Part shown: positions 27,824-36,001 of the stretch, one piece after another
How positions within the stretch are numbered: the stretch's first letter is position 1
Layout of the letters: every line of letters starts with the position of its first letter
The notes under the pieces: generated by a model
What the model saw: only the letters and a program-made list of their open reading frames with translations
What the model was told of the DNA's origin: nothing
The model's database searches: none
Made by a program: the position numbers and the translations under genes
Assembly: GCF_001517425.1 (NCBI RefSeq)
Contig: NZ_FBWL01000164.1
Coordinates: 36,145-100,144 of the forward strand
DNA: 64,000 nucleotides
DNA from: Clostridium sp. C105KSO13
Lineage (GTDB): Bacteria; Bacillota; Clostridia; Lachnospirales; Lachnospiraceae
Direction of reading: 5' to 3'

Positions 27824-29140
27824 TTATTTAATCGTAACACTGTCATCTGTTACAAGCTGTTCAATCTGATCTTTACCAATACTGATTGCCTGATCCAGTG
27901 TCATTGACTTATCATCCATTAACTGCTGAGCCACATCATTACGTACATTAACAATTGAGTTGTCCCATGCAGATGATGGTACGCTTGCCATATTGGGAGC
28001 AATATCCTGATAGAATACTTTTCCGATATCTTCTCCTCCAAAGAATTCAACATCTTTATCGCTCATTTTAACCCATTCTGAATCTTCCATGAGTTCTTTG
28101 TATGGTGTAACATAACCGGTCTCATCTCTTGCAACTGTTGCTCCGTCTCCCTGAACAGCCCATTCAATGAAATCATATGCTGCCTTTTTCTGCTCATCAG
28201 TAGAATCTTTTGTGATACCAAGTGATGCTCCACCGTGGTTGTAATCAACAGGTGCATGCATCAGACCCCAGTTTCCTGATCCATCTGGGTCATTTCCTTC
28301 TATGTAATAGGAAAGGCTCCAGTTCGGGCAGGGATAAAAAATATGTGAATCATCTGCATATGTTGCATTTGCTTCAGGTGTACCATTCTGGTATGTATCT
28401 ACTGCATTTGCATCACGCAATTTTACAAGCGTTGACATAACATCTGTCATTTTATCTGTATATTCCAAAGTAGCATCGTTCATATTCTGAACATCACTTG
28501 CAAAATACAACCATTCTGCAACTGCCTGTCCTGAATGGAATAAATGTACTTCTCCATTTGACTTGTCATAGACTTCCTGTCCCTTTTCAGCATATGCATC
28601 ATAACTGTTGAATATCTTAAACAGTTCATCCGGATCATCAGTTCCAAAATACTCTTTTGCAAGATCTCTCTTGTAAGCAATACCAGCTGGATTGATGGAT
28701 TCCTGTGCTCCGATTACTGCTCCGTCATCTGTTACCGCTTTCTCCGCAAGACTCTCAACGAACTTGCTGTTGTCAAAGCCATATTGAGTCAAATCTTCAC
28801 AGATATCAAGGTCTTTCCAGTTCTCTACCAGGGTGTTGTCCATTGCAATAATGGTAGGAAGTTCCGATCCTGATGCCAATGCCTGCTGAGCCTTTGTCAG
28901 CATATCGCCCCATTCTACTGCCGTCGGCTCAAATTTTACGTTTGGGTGTTCTTTTTCATAAGCTTTAAATAATGGCTCATAATAGTTTGAATCCCATCCC
29001 CAGTAAGAAATTGTAACCTCTCCATCAGCACTTTTTTCAGAATCTTTGGAAGAACTGCTGTCGCTTTTTGCTCCGCATCCTGCTGCCAGGGTTGCAACCA
29101 TTGCTGTTGCCAATAGTACACTAATGATTTTCTTTTTCAT
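27824..29140 (-). CDS. sugar-binding lipoprotein of ABC transporter (operon 2)
   Basis: This family 1 solute-binding lipoprotein has 438 residues. The signal peptide MKKKIISVLLATAMVATLAA ends at a GC lipobox; a Ser/Lys/Asp linker and then VTISYWGWDSNYYEPLFKAY open the mature domain. The spacing of AGGAGGG decides ATG 29140. It is related to the operon 1 binding protein and probably binds a related oligosaccharide. A shared sequence motif lies 86 nt upstream of its start. Confidence 0.92.
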   Translation of the reverse strand: MKKKIISVLLATAMVATLAAGCGAKSDSSSSKDSEKSADGEVTISYWGWDSNYYEPLFKAYEKEHPNVKFEPTAVEWGDMLTKAQQALASGSELPTIIAMDNTLVENWKDLDICEDLTQYGFDNSKFVESLAEKAVTDDGAVIGAQESINPAGIAYKRDLAKEYFGTDDPDELFKIFNSYDAYAEKGQEVYDKSNGEVHLFHSGQAVAEWLYFASDVQNMNDATLEYTDKMTDVMSTLVKLRDANAVDTYQNGTPEANATYADDSHIFYPCPNWSLSYYIEGNDPDGSGNWGLMHAPVDYNHGGASLGITKDSTDEQKKAAYDFIEWAVQGDGATVARDETGYVTPYKELMEDSEWVKMSDKDVEFFGGEDIGKVFYQDIAPNMASVPSSAWDNSIVNVRNDVAQQLMDDKSMTLDQAISIGKDQIEQLVTDDSVTIK

Positions 29141-29225
29141 TTTATTCCCTCCTGTTTTTGTTATATTCATTCTAGCATTGCATATTCCGGATTGAGCAAA
29201 TCAATTCCAATCATATTTTAAGAAT

Positions 29226-29240
29226 TTCGAACATCTCTAT
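29226..29240 (-). promoter_or_regulatory. possible regulator site before the operon 2 binding protein
   Basis: The plus strand reads TTCGAACATCTCTAT. The same 15-mer with one change lies at 35985-35999, before the Gfo/Idh/MocA gene in the same orientation. Both copies are 85-110 nt upstream of a start codon, as expected for an activator site. Confidence 0.45.
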
Positions 29241-29247
29241 CTGACTC

Positions 29248-29952
29248 TTATTTTCCGTTCAGCAGAACTTCACTATTTGTCCCATAAAAGATATCGTTAT
29301 GTCCGCTTATCATACGAAGAAACTTTTCCAGATGTGTCCATCCATCTGCTATATCCAATTCAAAACTATGTCCCCAGACATACAATACTAAATCCTGCTC
29401 ACCTTTACTTTCCAGAAATTGCTTTCCCATCTCAAAAAGTCGATTTTTGTTCATGGTATGGTAAACATTGGGCTTTAGCTCAAAGAGGTTTTTTTGCCTG
29501 AAAAAAGAATCTGTATTAATCGTAGTTCTTGCATATTCTACCTTTGTATATTTTTTTATTACCTGTGCAACATGAGTATTATAATTTATGCCCCCACCCG
29601 GATATGCAAGACCTTTGACTTGACGCCCTATTATATCCTGTAGATTTTGCCGGTCTTGTTCCACCTGCCTTATGATTTCCTGATCTGAAATCAGATTAAG
29701 ATTAGGATGAGTTAACGTATGAGCTGCCACTTCATGATTTTCATATACATACCTGACATCTTCTTTATTTAATCGATCTGCACGAATATAAGTTCCTTTG
29801 CGTACATCATCACCCTCTACGCCAAACAAATTTGAATTCAAATTAAATGTAGCTCTGATTCCATACTTGTCCATTAGTTTAATCAGCCTGATATCCTGCC
29901 TTACGCCGTCATCGTAACTAAATGTAACTGCTTTTTTCTTTCCCTCAAACAT
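29248..29952 (-). CDS. polysaccharide deacetylase family protein
   Basis: This is a NodB-homology (CE4) protein of 234 residues without a signal peptide. The metal-binding motifs are visible: D14/D15 in VTFSYDDG and H78xxxH82 in AHTLTHPN, then GLAYPGGG (usually RxPxG) and VWGHSFEL. The enzyme may remove N- or O-acetyl groups from imported sugars such as N-acetylhexosamines, which would fit a glycan operon. Substrate is not known. It begins 3 nt after the GPH symporter. Confidence 0.85.
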   Translation of the reverse strand: MFEGKKKAVTFSYDDGVRQDIRLIKLMDKYGIRATFNLNSNLFGVEGDDVRKGTYIRADRLNKEDVRYVYENHEVAAHTLTHPNLNLISDQEIIRQVEQDRQNLQDIIGRQVKGLAYPGGGINYNTHVAQVIKKYTKVEYARTTINTDSFFRQKNLFELKPNVYHTMNKNRLFEMGKQFLESKGEQDLVLYVWGHSFELDIADGWTHLEKFLRMISGHNDIFYGTNSEVLLNGK

Positions 29953-29955
29953 AAT

Positions 29956-31314
29956 CTATACCTCCCAGTATACCTCTTCACGTTTTTCCATTCTTGAATA
30001 GCCAATACTCATAATGATTACTATTATAGAAATTGCTGCCGGTATATAGATAAAATTTGACTGAATGGCCAGAAGTGCTCCTGCTTCCGCCTTAGTATCA
30101 GCCGCATATCCCCCCGCTTTTAATACTGCCGGAGCTGCATAACCCGCCATGGCTACTCCCATCTTCATAAGAAAAGTCATTACAGAGGTCATCAGTCCCT
30201 GAGGGCGCTTGTTACTTTGTTTTTCTGTACGATCAATCAGTTGTGAAAGCATAACAAATATCATTCCCGTAGCTATGCTCCATCCCAGACTGGTAAAGAA
30301 AGCAAACACAATAACTACTGCAGTGTTTTTCCCTGCTGCTACAGTTCCGCCCAAAGACAAAAGGACAATAAAATGACCCGCAGTCAAAATATTTCTCACT
30401 TTAATTTTCTTTGCAAAAGCAGGAAGTATAAACGCACAAAAAATACAGGTCAGAGGCGTCATTGTAAGTAATATAGTATTAAGGTACTCTTTTTCAAGAT
30501 AGTACTTGGTATAGTAAAAGGTCCCTTGGTTATGGATAATCATGTATAGCATACCAAGACATTGGATTCCAATGAACATAAGCCAGCTTTTATTTCCTGC
30601 CGCCGCCATAGCGGAATCTTTCCAATTATTTACAGTATTACTTATTTCACATATCCGTTCTTTCGTGTATCGAATGCAAATCATCATACTAAGTAAAAAG
30701 AAAACTGCGTAGAACCCCGCAGTTTTTAGATACCCACTGTTATCATCCGTGCCCATTATTCCAAGTATTGAGAAGGTCAGCAGGGTAACAAAAACCGCCC
30801 CTGCATTCCCTCCAAAATTCTTGTAAATATTAAATGAGATTCTTTCTTCTGCTTTATCTGTGACCACAGAAAGCATCGTGGAATATGGCACATTGAGAAA
30901 TGCGTAAAAGCAGCTGAATAAGATATAGCTGATACATCCGTAAATCAACTTTTGTGTTTCGGAAAAGTCCGGCATATAAAATAACATGCACATCAATAGC
31001 ATCATTGGTACAATTCCTGCTAAAAGAAAAGGTCTGCACCTTCCCATCTTTGTTTGTACCTTATCTACCATAACACCTGCCCAAATACTGGTCAATGCGT
31101 CCGCTGCGCGCCCAAGAAGCAAAATCACTCCGGCTGTACTAAGACTAATTTTGGCGCCATCTGTATAATAGTACAAAAGATAAGAGGAAACCAGCGTAAA
31201 TGTTCCATTTAACGCAAAGTCACCAAGCCCAAAACTCACCCTTTCCCCTGTTGATATACTGTACTCCTGTTTATTTTTTTTCTCCCTGAAGCTTTTCTTT
31301 ATCCTCATTTCCAT
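29956..31314 (-). CDS. GPH-family sugar:cation symporter
   Basis: This is a glycoside-pentoside-hexuronide symporter (MelB-like, MFS clan), 452 residues with about 12 membrane helices. The N-terminal GERVSFGLGDFALNGTF and GRAADALTSIWAGVMVDK are family hallmarks. It imports a glycoside with Na+ or H+. The start at ATG 31314 overlaps the GH2 gene by 44 bp; ATG 31308 is nearly as good. A symporter and an ABC importer in one operon suggest two related substrates, or a product exchanged by the symporter. Confidence 0.9.
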   Translation of the reverse strand: MEMRIKKSFREKKNKQEYSISTGERVSFGLGDFALNGTFTLVSSYLLYYYTDGAKISLSTAGVILLLGRAADALTSIWAGVMVDKVQTKMGRCRPFLLAGIVPMMLLMCMLFYMPDFSETQKLIYGCISYILFSCFYAFLNVPYSTMLSVVTDKAEERISFNIYKNFGGNAGAVFVTLLTFSILGIMGTDDNSGYLKTAGFYAVFFLLSMMICIRYTKERICEISNTVNNWKDSAMAAAGNKSWLMFIGIQCLGMLYMIIHNQGTFYYTKYYLEKEYLNTILLTMTPLTCIFCAFILPAFAKKIKVRNILTAGHFIVLLSLGGTVAAGKNTAVVIVFAFFTSLGWSIATGMIFVMLSQLIDRTEKQSNKRPQGLMTSVMTFLMKMGVAMAGYAAPAVLKAGGYAADTKAEAGALLAIQSNFIYIPAAISIIVIIMSIGYSRMEKREEVYWEV

Positions 31315-34021
31315 TCATCTCTCCATCTGTTTGAACAGATATTATTCTTTTCAGTTCATCTTCATCTATCATCTGACTTACCTTTTCTTCATTTTGTTCA
31401 AGGTAATCCAGCAAACTGTAAAGCAGGCCCCGGCATTCTGGATACTTCTGATTTTCAAGTAAGCCCATTGAACTAATCATGACCCGGCCTTTTCCCAATG
31501 ATGCTTCAAACAAAAGTCCCATATGTTTCATCCTGCTGTAACTATCAGGCACGGTAACAATTGGCATTATTTGTGAAGGCAGTATCATTGGTCTTTTTGA
31601 TGCCATAGACCACCATTGGTAATTGCTGTGTATTTCTGTAGGAAACTCGGCCAGAGCTGGGTGTTCTTTTTCAATCACCATCCCCATTCCACCTTCCTGC
31701 ATGGGGAATGTTCCCACTGACCAAAAGTCTGTGGTAAATTGCCCGCCAATAGACTCCGGAAAATTTTCCTTTGTCGGAGAAGGTTCCAGAAATACTGTCT
31801 TTCCTTTTTTTATTTCTTGAATCAGCGCTTCAGTCAATACTGTATTTACCATTTCGGAAGGAGCAACTTCTTTTTTCTTTGCATAGCTCCATATTGGATA
31901 GCTGTTCTTATACTCTCCTGCATATAGTTCAAGATTCATTCTTAATGCTGTTTCTGTCTGGGGAACAGTCACTTCGATCACTCCGCCAGAAATTACTTCT
32001 CCACAAAGGTAATCAGATTCCTCAAATTCGCCAGAAGCTATAATTTTATCATTTTCTGTCAGCTTCCACCCTGCTTTTAGCTTCAGGTTTTTCTTTCCAT
32101 AATTGGCAAGACAGAATTGTGCAGACAGTTTTTCCTCGCTCCAGTATGTAAACTTGTCCAGATAAAGCAGCGGAACCACATCATTGAAAAATTCACGGAA
32201 GCGCTCAGGCTTAGCAAAATTAAAAGACTTAGGTTCAAGATGGCAATTAAGCATTCCAACCAGAGCGGTACCCTGTCCCGGAAAATCCTGAAGTCCCAAA
32301 AGAGAAAGACCACTCATCCCACCCGTTCTAAGTGCTGCCTCCGTTTCTTCCTTGTAGCAAAGTAACGACAGTTCCCCTGTGGCTTCCACATATTTTTTCC
32401 ATACAGGCAATATCCCTTCCTGCTCTGCCTTTTTCTTGATTAACTCAAAGTTTACTGCACGGGTAACCCCCTTAAATTCCGGTATTTCGTCAAAATCAGG
32501 TAGTATTTCATACTGTCCCACTTCAAATGCAAAGACAGGCTTTCCTTTACCGCACACTTTATTTACTGTTTCATCATAATTATGCTTTGTGGATGGATAT
32601 TCGTGATTTAGATGCCCAATCATGGGTGAACTGGTGGCACGGAGCATTTCTTCAAAATATGCCATAGAGGTATAAAAATCACTTTCGTCATCTGTTCCCA
32701 ACTCGCCATAATGATAATTAGATGACTTTGCATACATTCTGGTAGAATCCAATTCCCTTGCCAAATCTAGAAGTTCGGCTACATAAATATCTCCTTCTTC
32801 CGTATTTTGCAGTTCATTTCCAAAAGTAAGCATAAGAAAAGACGGATGGTTGGCCAGATTTTTTAATACAGATTCCAGTTCATGGCGGTAATATTTTCTT
32901 GCATCTTCATCCCCGAAAGCATCCTTAAAATTCCACTGAGACAACTCCGGCTGCATCATCATTCCCATCTTATCCGCTGCGTCAAAAGCCGCTTCGGGAG
33001 GGCACCATGAATGAAAGCGCATACAGTTTACCCCGTAAGATTCGTAAACTTCAAGTACTTTTGTCCAGGCTTCTTCGGTTACCGGCGGATGCCCCTCTTC
33101 AGGAAATACACAGCAATTTGCTTCTCCCCGAAGGAAGAATTTTCTCCCGTTAATTACCAGACGCTGACTCTCCTCTTTCCCGAAAGTCCTGATACCAAAA
33201 TAGATGATACGTTCATCAATATTTTCTGTAACCTTTTCATTTTGCATCAAAATGGATACGGTGACCTGGTATTGATTTCCTTCTCCTTCATCCCACCTTT
33301 TGACTGATTGGTCATACGGAATACCGATAACCCGGCATGCCATTCTATTTTTTTCTGTTTCATCTAAATCCTTCTTCCACTCTGTTGATTCAAGAACTGT
33401 TTTATCTTCTGAAAAAGCCGGCGATTCAATGGTGAGGAGAAGATTTTTGTTGGATTTTTCGTTAATACCATCTACCTCTATACATACGTCAGCTCCGATT
33501 TCATTTGGATATACACTAATGGAAGAAATAAAAACTTCATTTTCTTCATAAATATAAAAGTCGCCCAAGATACCATTCCAGTTTGTCTGTGTTTCATCCG
33601 TAGCAGCAGAAGAACCAATAATGGATTTTCTGGGCCATTTTGTATATACATTGTCTACAGTAAAAACATATTCTGCCTCTCTGCCCGCAAACCGTGTCAC
33701 CTCAAAAAGAAAAGGAGTGCTTAAGCTTCCTGCTTCATAAGGTATCTGCTCTTCTCCGTTAATTTTTAAGGACAATTCCCGAGTTCTTTCTACTTTCAGG
33801 AATAATCTTTTTCCCTGCGAGCATTCAGATACATAAATTTTTCTGGAGTATGATACCTGTCCTTCATATGTATGGACTCTGGTCAGTCTTGTTGCCAGAT
33901 TTTTCTCGTCCTTAACCCCTATTTTGTTGGTGTCTAGAGTTCCCGGCAGCATTACAGTAAAATTTCCCAGATTATCTGCATAACCATTCCATTGCCCGCC
34001 TAAATCTATTACTTTTTTCAT
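31271..34021 (-). CDS. glycoside hydrolase family 2 protein
   Basis: This GH2 enzyme (beta-galactosidase, beta-glucuronidase or beta-mannosidase type) has 916 residues and is cytosolic by lack of a signal peptide. It opens with the sugar-binding domain (LGGQWNGYADN ... MLPGTLDTNKIG), continues through an immunoglobulin-like domain, and has the barrel with acid/base E403 in LTFGNELQ and probable nucleophile E500 in FAFEVGQYE. Several hundred further residues follow. GGAGG sits 5 nt before ATG 34021; a longer frame is not supported. A perfect terminator-like hairpin lies 20 nt upstream of the start. Confidence 0.88.
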   Translation of the reverse strand: MKKVIDLGGQWNGYADNLGNFTVMLPGTLDTNKIGVKDEKNLATRLTRVHTYEGQVSYSRKIYVSECSQGKRLFLKVERTRELSLKINGEEQIPYEAGSLSTPFLFEVTRFAGREAEYVFTVDNVYTKWPRKSIIGSSAATDETQTNWNGILGDFYIYEENEVFISSISVYPNEIGADVCIEVDGINEKSNKNLLLTIESPAFSEDKTVLESTEWKKDLDETEKNRMACRVIGIPYDQSVKRWDEGEGNQYQVTVSILMQNEKVTENIDERIIYFGIRTFGKEESQRLVINGRKFFLRGEANCCVFPEEGHPPVTEEAWTKVLEVYESYGVNCMRFHSWCPPEAAFDAADKMGMMMQPELSQWNFKDAFGDEDARKYYRHELESVLKNLANHPSFLMLTFGNELQNTEEGDIYVAELLDLARELDSTRMYAKSSNYHYGELGTDDESDFYTSMAYFEEMLRATSSPMIGHLNHEYPSTKHNYDETVNKVCGKGKPVFAFEVGQYEILPDFDEIPEFKGVTRAVNFELIKKKAEQEGILPVWKKYVEATGELSLLCYKEETEAALRTGGMSGLSLLGLQDFPGQGTALVGMLNCHLEPKSFNFAKPERFREFFNDVVPLLYLDKFTYWSEEKLSAQFCLANYGKKNLKLKAGWKLTENDKIIASGEFEESDYLCGEVISGGVIEVTVPQTETALRMNLELYAGEYKNSYPIWSYAKKKEVAPSEMVNTVLTEALIQEIKKGKTVFLEPSPTKENFPESIGGQFTTDFWSVGTFPMQEGGMGMVIEKEHPALAEFPTEIHSNYQWWSMASKRPMILPSQIMPIVTVPDSYSRMKHMGLLFEASLGKGRVMISSMGLLENQKYPECRGLLYSLLDYLEQNEEKVSQMIDEDELKRIISVQTDGEMNGNEDKEKLQGEKK

Positions 34022-34040
34022 TTCATCCTCCAGTCTTATA

Positions 34041-34075
34041 AAAAAGCGGATTTGCCACCTGCCCATCCGCTTTTT
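34041..34075 (-). terminator. strong hairpin with T tract inside the operon, upstream of GH2
   Basis: AAAAAGCGGAT and ATCCGCTTTTT (11 bp, no mismatch) flank a 13-nt loop, with TTTTTT on the minus strand. It separates DUF624 from GH2, but only 20 nt remain before the GH2 start, too few for a promoter. Partial read-through is needed if GH2 is expressed. Confidence 0.75.
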
Positions 34076-34083
34076 ATCATCAT

Positions 34084-34713
34084 TTAATTTTCGTCTTTCA
34101 TGTATTTTTTAAAAATATAATTAAAGATTATGGTACAGAAATATCCAAGTCCGGAAAATCCTAACACCCCCATAATTGGGAGCAGATACCAGAATGCTTT
34201 TGGTCTCATATAAATAATAAATAGTGGCAGCACCTCTAAAACAAGTATAGACACCGTTAACGGCAAATATCCCACTGCCATCCAAAAAGCATTTTTCAAG
34301 GTATTCCATATGGTATTCTCAAATCTGCTTAACAACGAAAACACATAGGAAAGTACACTTAAATACAAAATGCCTAAAAATAGAAATATCACTTTCAGCG
34401 TACTGCCTAAAATACCTCCCATTGCATGGGACAGGAGGATATCAAAATAAAATACACATCCGATAGCTGCCATAATGACCCAGATTATGGTAGATTGTTT
34501 GAAATTCTCCCTAAAGGCCTGAATAAACCCTCTTGCCGCATATCCAGATTCATTTCTTACCAATTTCAATAACATGTTGTACAGAGCTGTTACTGATGCA
34601 CCTACGGTAAATACCGGAAGGCAACAGATCAGAAACAGGATGTTCAAAATCATCAGATCACCCAGTTTACTGATGAATCGGTAAAAAACACTATCCATAC
34701 TAAAAATGTTCAT
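34084..34713 (-). CDS. YesL-like DUF624 membrane protein
   Basis: This is a DUF624 integral membrane protein of 209 residues with about five hydrophobic segments (first LMILNILFLICCLPVFTVGA). Such genes travel with YesMN/CUT1 sugar operons, as yesL does in Bacillus, but their function is unknown. It starts at ATG 34713 after GGAGGAGG, directly behind the Gfo/Idh/MocA gene. Confidence 0.88.
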   Translation of the reverse strand: MNIFSMDSVFYRFISKLGDLMILNILFLICCLPVFTVGASVTALYNMLLKLVRNESGYAARGFIQAFRENFKQSTIIWVIMAAIGCVFYFDILLSHAMGGILGSTLKVIFLFLGILYLSVLSYVFSLLSRFENTIWNTLKNAFWMAVGYLPLTVSILVLEVLPLFIIYMRPKAFWYLLPIMGVLGFSGLGYFCTIIFNYIFKKYMKDEN

Positions 34714-34727
34714 GTTTCCCCTCCTCC

Positions 34728-35879
34728 TTATCTGAGATATGCCAAAGCAGCTTCTTCATCAGCCTCAAAGTGACCAAAATGTGTTTGCTTCTGATAGCCC
34801 TGAGGCAAAGGTGCCGGCTGAATAAAACCTGATTTCATCTCATATACTTTGCCAGACTTACTGCTGCCTGCAATTCCATGAAGAATTTCAAGAGAATGAT
34901 AAGCCATTTCCTTAGAAGCTCTTGGTTCTCTTCCCTGACGTATTGCCCATGCCAGATCTGCCGCTCCAACACCTCTTGAATTATCCGAAAAACCATAGTT
35001 GGAAGGAAAATTTATCATTTCCTGTTGCCCTCTCTGCAGAACCCTTACATTTCCTCCAAAAGCATCAGGATCGGACAGATACATTATCCCCTGTGTGCCG
35101 TAAATGGCCAATTCTGGATAAGGATTCATAATTGACTCAGAATTAAATAATACGGTTCCCACTGCTCCGTTACTATACTCAATATTCCCCGCCATCTGAT
35201 TTTCACATTTCATTTCATACGTATTGCAGTAATCCTCCTTGGAAGGAAGAAAATGCGTCCTTTTCGGATTCCTTGTCTTCATCATACCTGACACATGTCG
35301 AGCCGGCCCGAGAATAAAATTCAGTACGCTGATGTAATAGATACCAACATCAAAACCTATGCCTCCGCCTGCTTCAGCCAAATAGGGGATAAATTCCGCT
35401 CCCACTCGATTGTCTCTGTTCAGCACTGCAGTAAACCCGGTAGGTTCCCCTATAATGCCGCTATCCAGAATAAATCTTGCTGTCTGTGCGGCACTTCCCA
35501 AAAAGGTATCCGGTGCTGCTCCAAGATACAACTGTTTTCTTTTTGCTGTCTGAATCAAATCTTCTGCCTGATCTAATTCCAGCGCAAGCACTTTTTCTGT
35601 ATACACATGTTTTTCGCTCTCCAGTAACTCTTTTGTTACTGCATAATGGGCGGTGGGTGTAGTTAAGTTGATCACCAGTTCAATGGAATCATCCGCCATG
35701 ATTTCCTCTATTGTCATTGCCTTGATACCATACTGTGCAGCTTTTTGTTCTACTTTTTCCATACTCCGGCTGCTGCACCCCGCCAGTTCTATAATAGAAA
35801 ACATACTGCGGAGATTTTTCAAATAAATATCACTGATCATACCACAGCCAACTACTGCTGTTTTTACTTTTTTCAACAT
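34728..35879 (-). CDS. Gfo/Idh/MocA-family oxidoreductase
   Basis: This is a predicted NAD(P)-dependent sugar dehydrogenase or sugar-modifying enzyme of 383 residues. The Rossmann fold begins TAVVGCGMISDIYLKNL; LVINLTTPTAHYAVTKELLE and EKVLALELDQAEDLI (normally EKPLA) mark the family, and the C-terminal alpha/beta domain has GGGIGFDVGIYYISVLNF. ATG 35879 is 6 nt after AGGAGG plus ATGTTA; the first ATG in the frame abuts the ribosome site. Substrate unknown. Confidence 0.9.
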   Translation of the reverse strand: MLKKVKTAVVGCGMISDIYLKNLRSMFSIIELAGCSSRSMEKVEQKAAQYGIKAMTIEEIMADDSIELVINLTTPTAHYAVTKELLESEKHVYTEKVLALELDQAEDLIQTAKRKQLYLGAAPDTFLGSAAQTARFILDSGIIGEPTGFTAVLNRDNRVGAEFIPYLAEAGGGIGFDVGIYYISVLNFILGPARHVSGMMKTRNPKRTHFLPSKEDYCNTYEMKCENQMAGNIEYSNGAVGTVLFNSESIMNPYPELAIYGTQGIMYLSDPDAFGGNVRVLQRGQQEMINFPSNYGFSDNSRGVGAADLAWAIRQGREPRASKEMAYHSLEILHGIAGSSKSGKVYEMKSGFIQPAPLPQGYQKQTHFGHFEADEEAALAYLR

Positions 35880-35984
35880 TAACATCCTCCTGAAAATTCT
35901 GCCGCTTTCACATTATCTTTTATTTTCAGCATAACAGGAATGACTGTGGTATTCAGTTGTAAGATACAGTCAATTGTTTCAAAA

Positions 35985-35999
35985 TTCGAACATTTCTAT
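35985..35999 (-). promoter_or_regulatory. possible regulator site before the Gfo/Idh/MocA gene
   Basis: The plus strand reads TTCGAACATTTCTAT, 14/15 identical to 29226-29240. The position is 106 nt before the start codon and just behind the DUF5107 stop. Confidence 0.45.
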
Positions 36000-36001
36000 T
36001 T

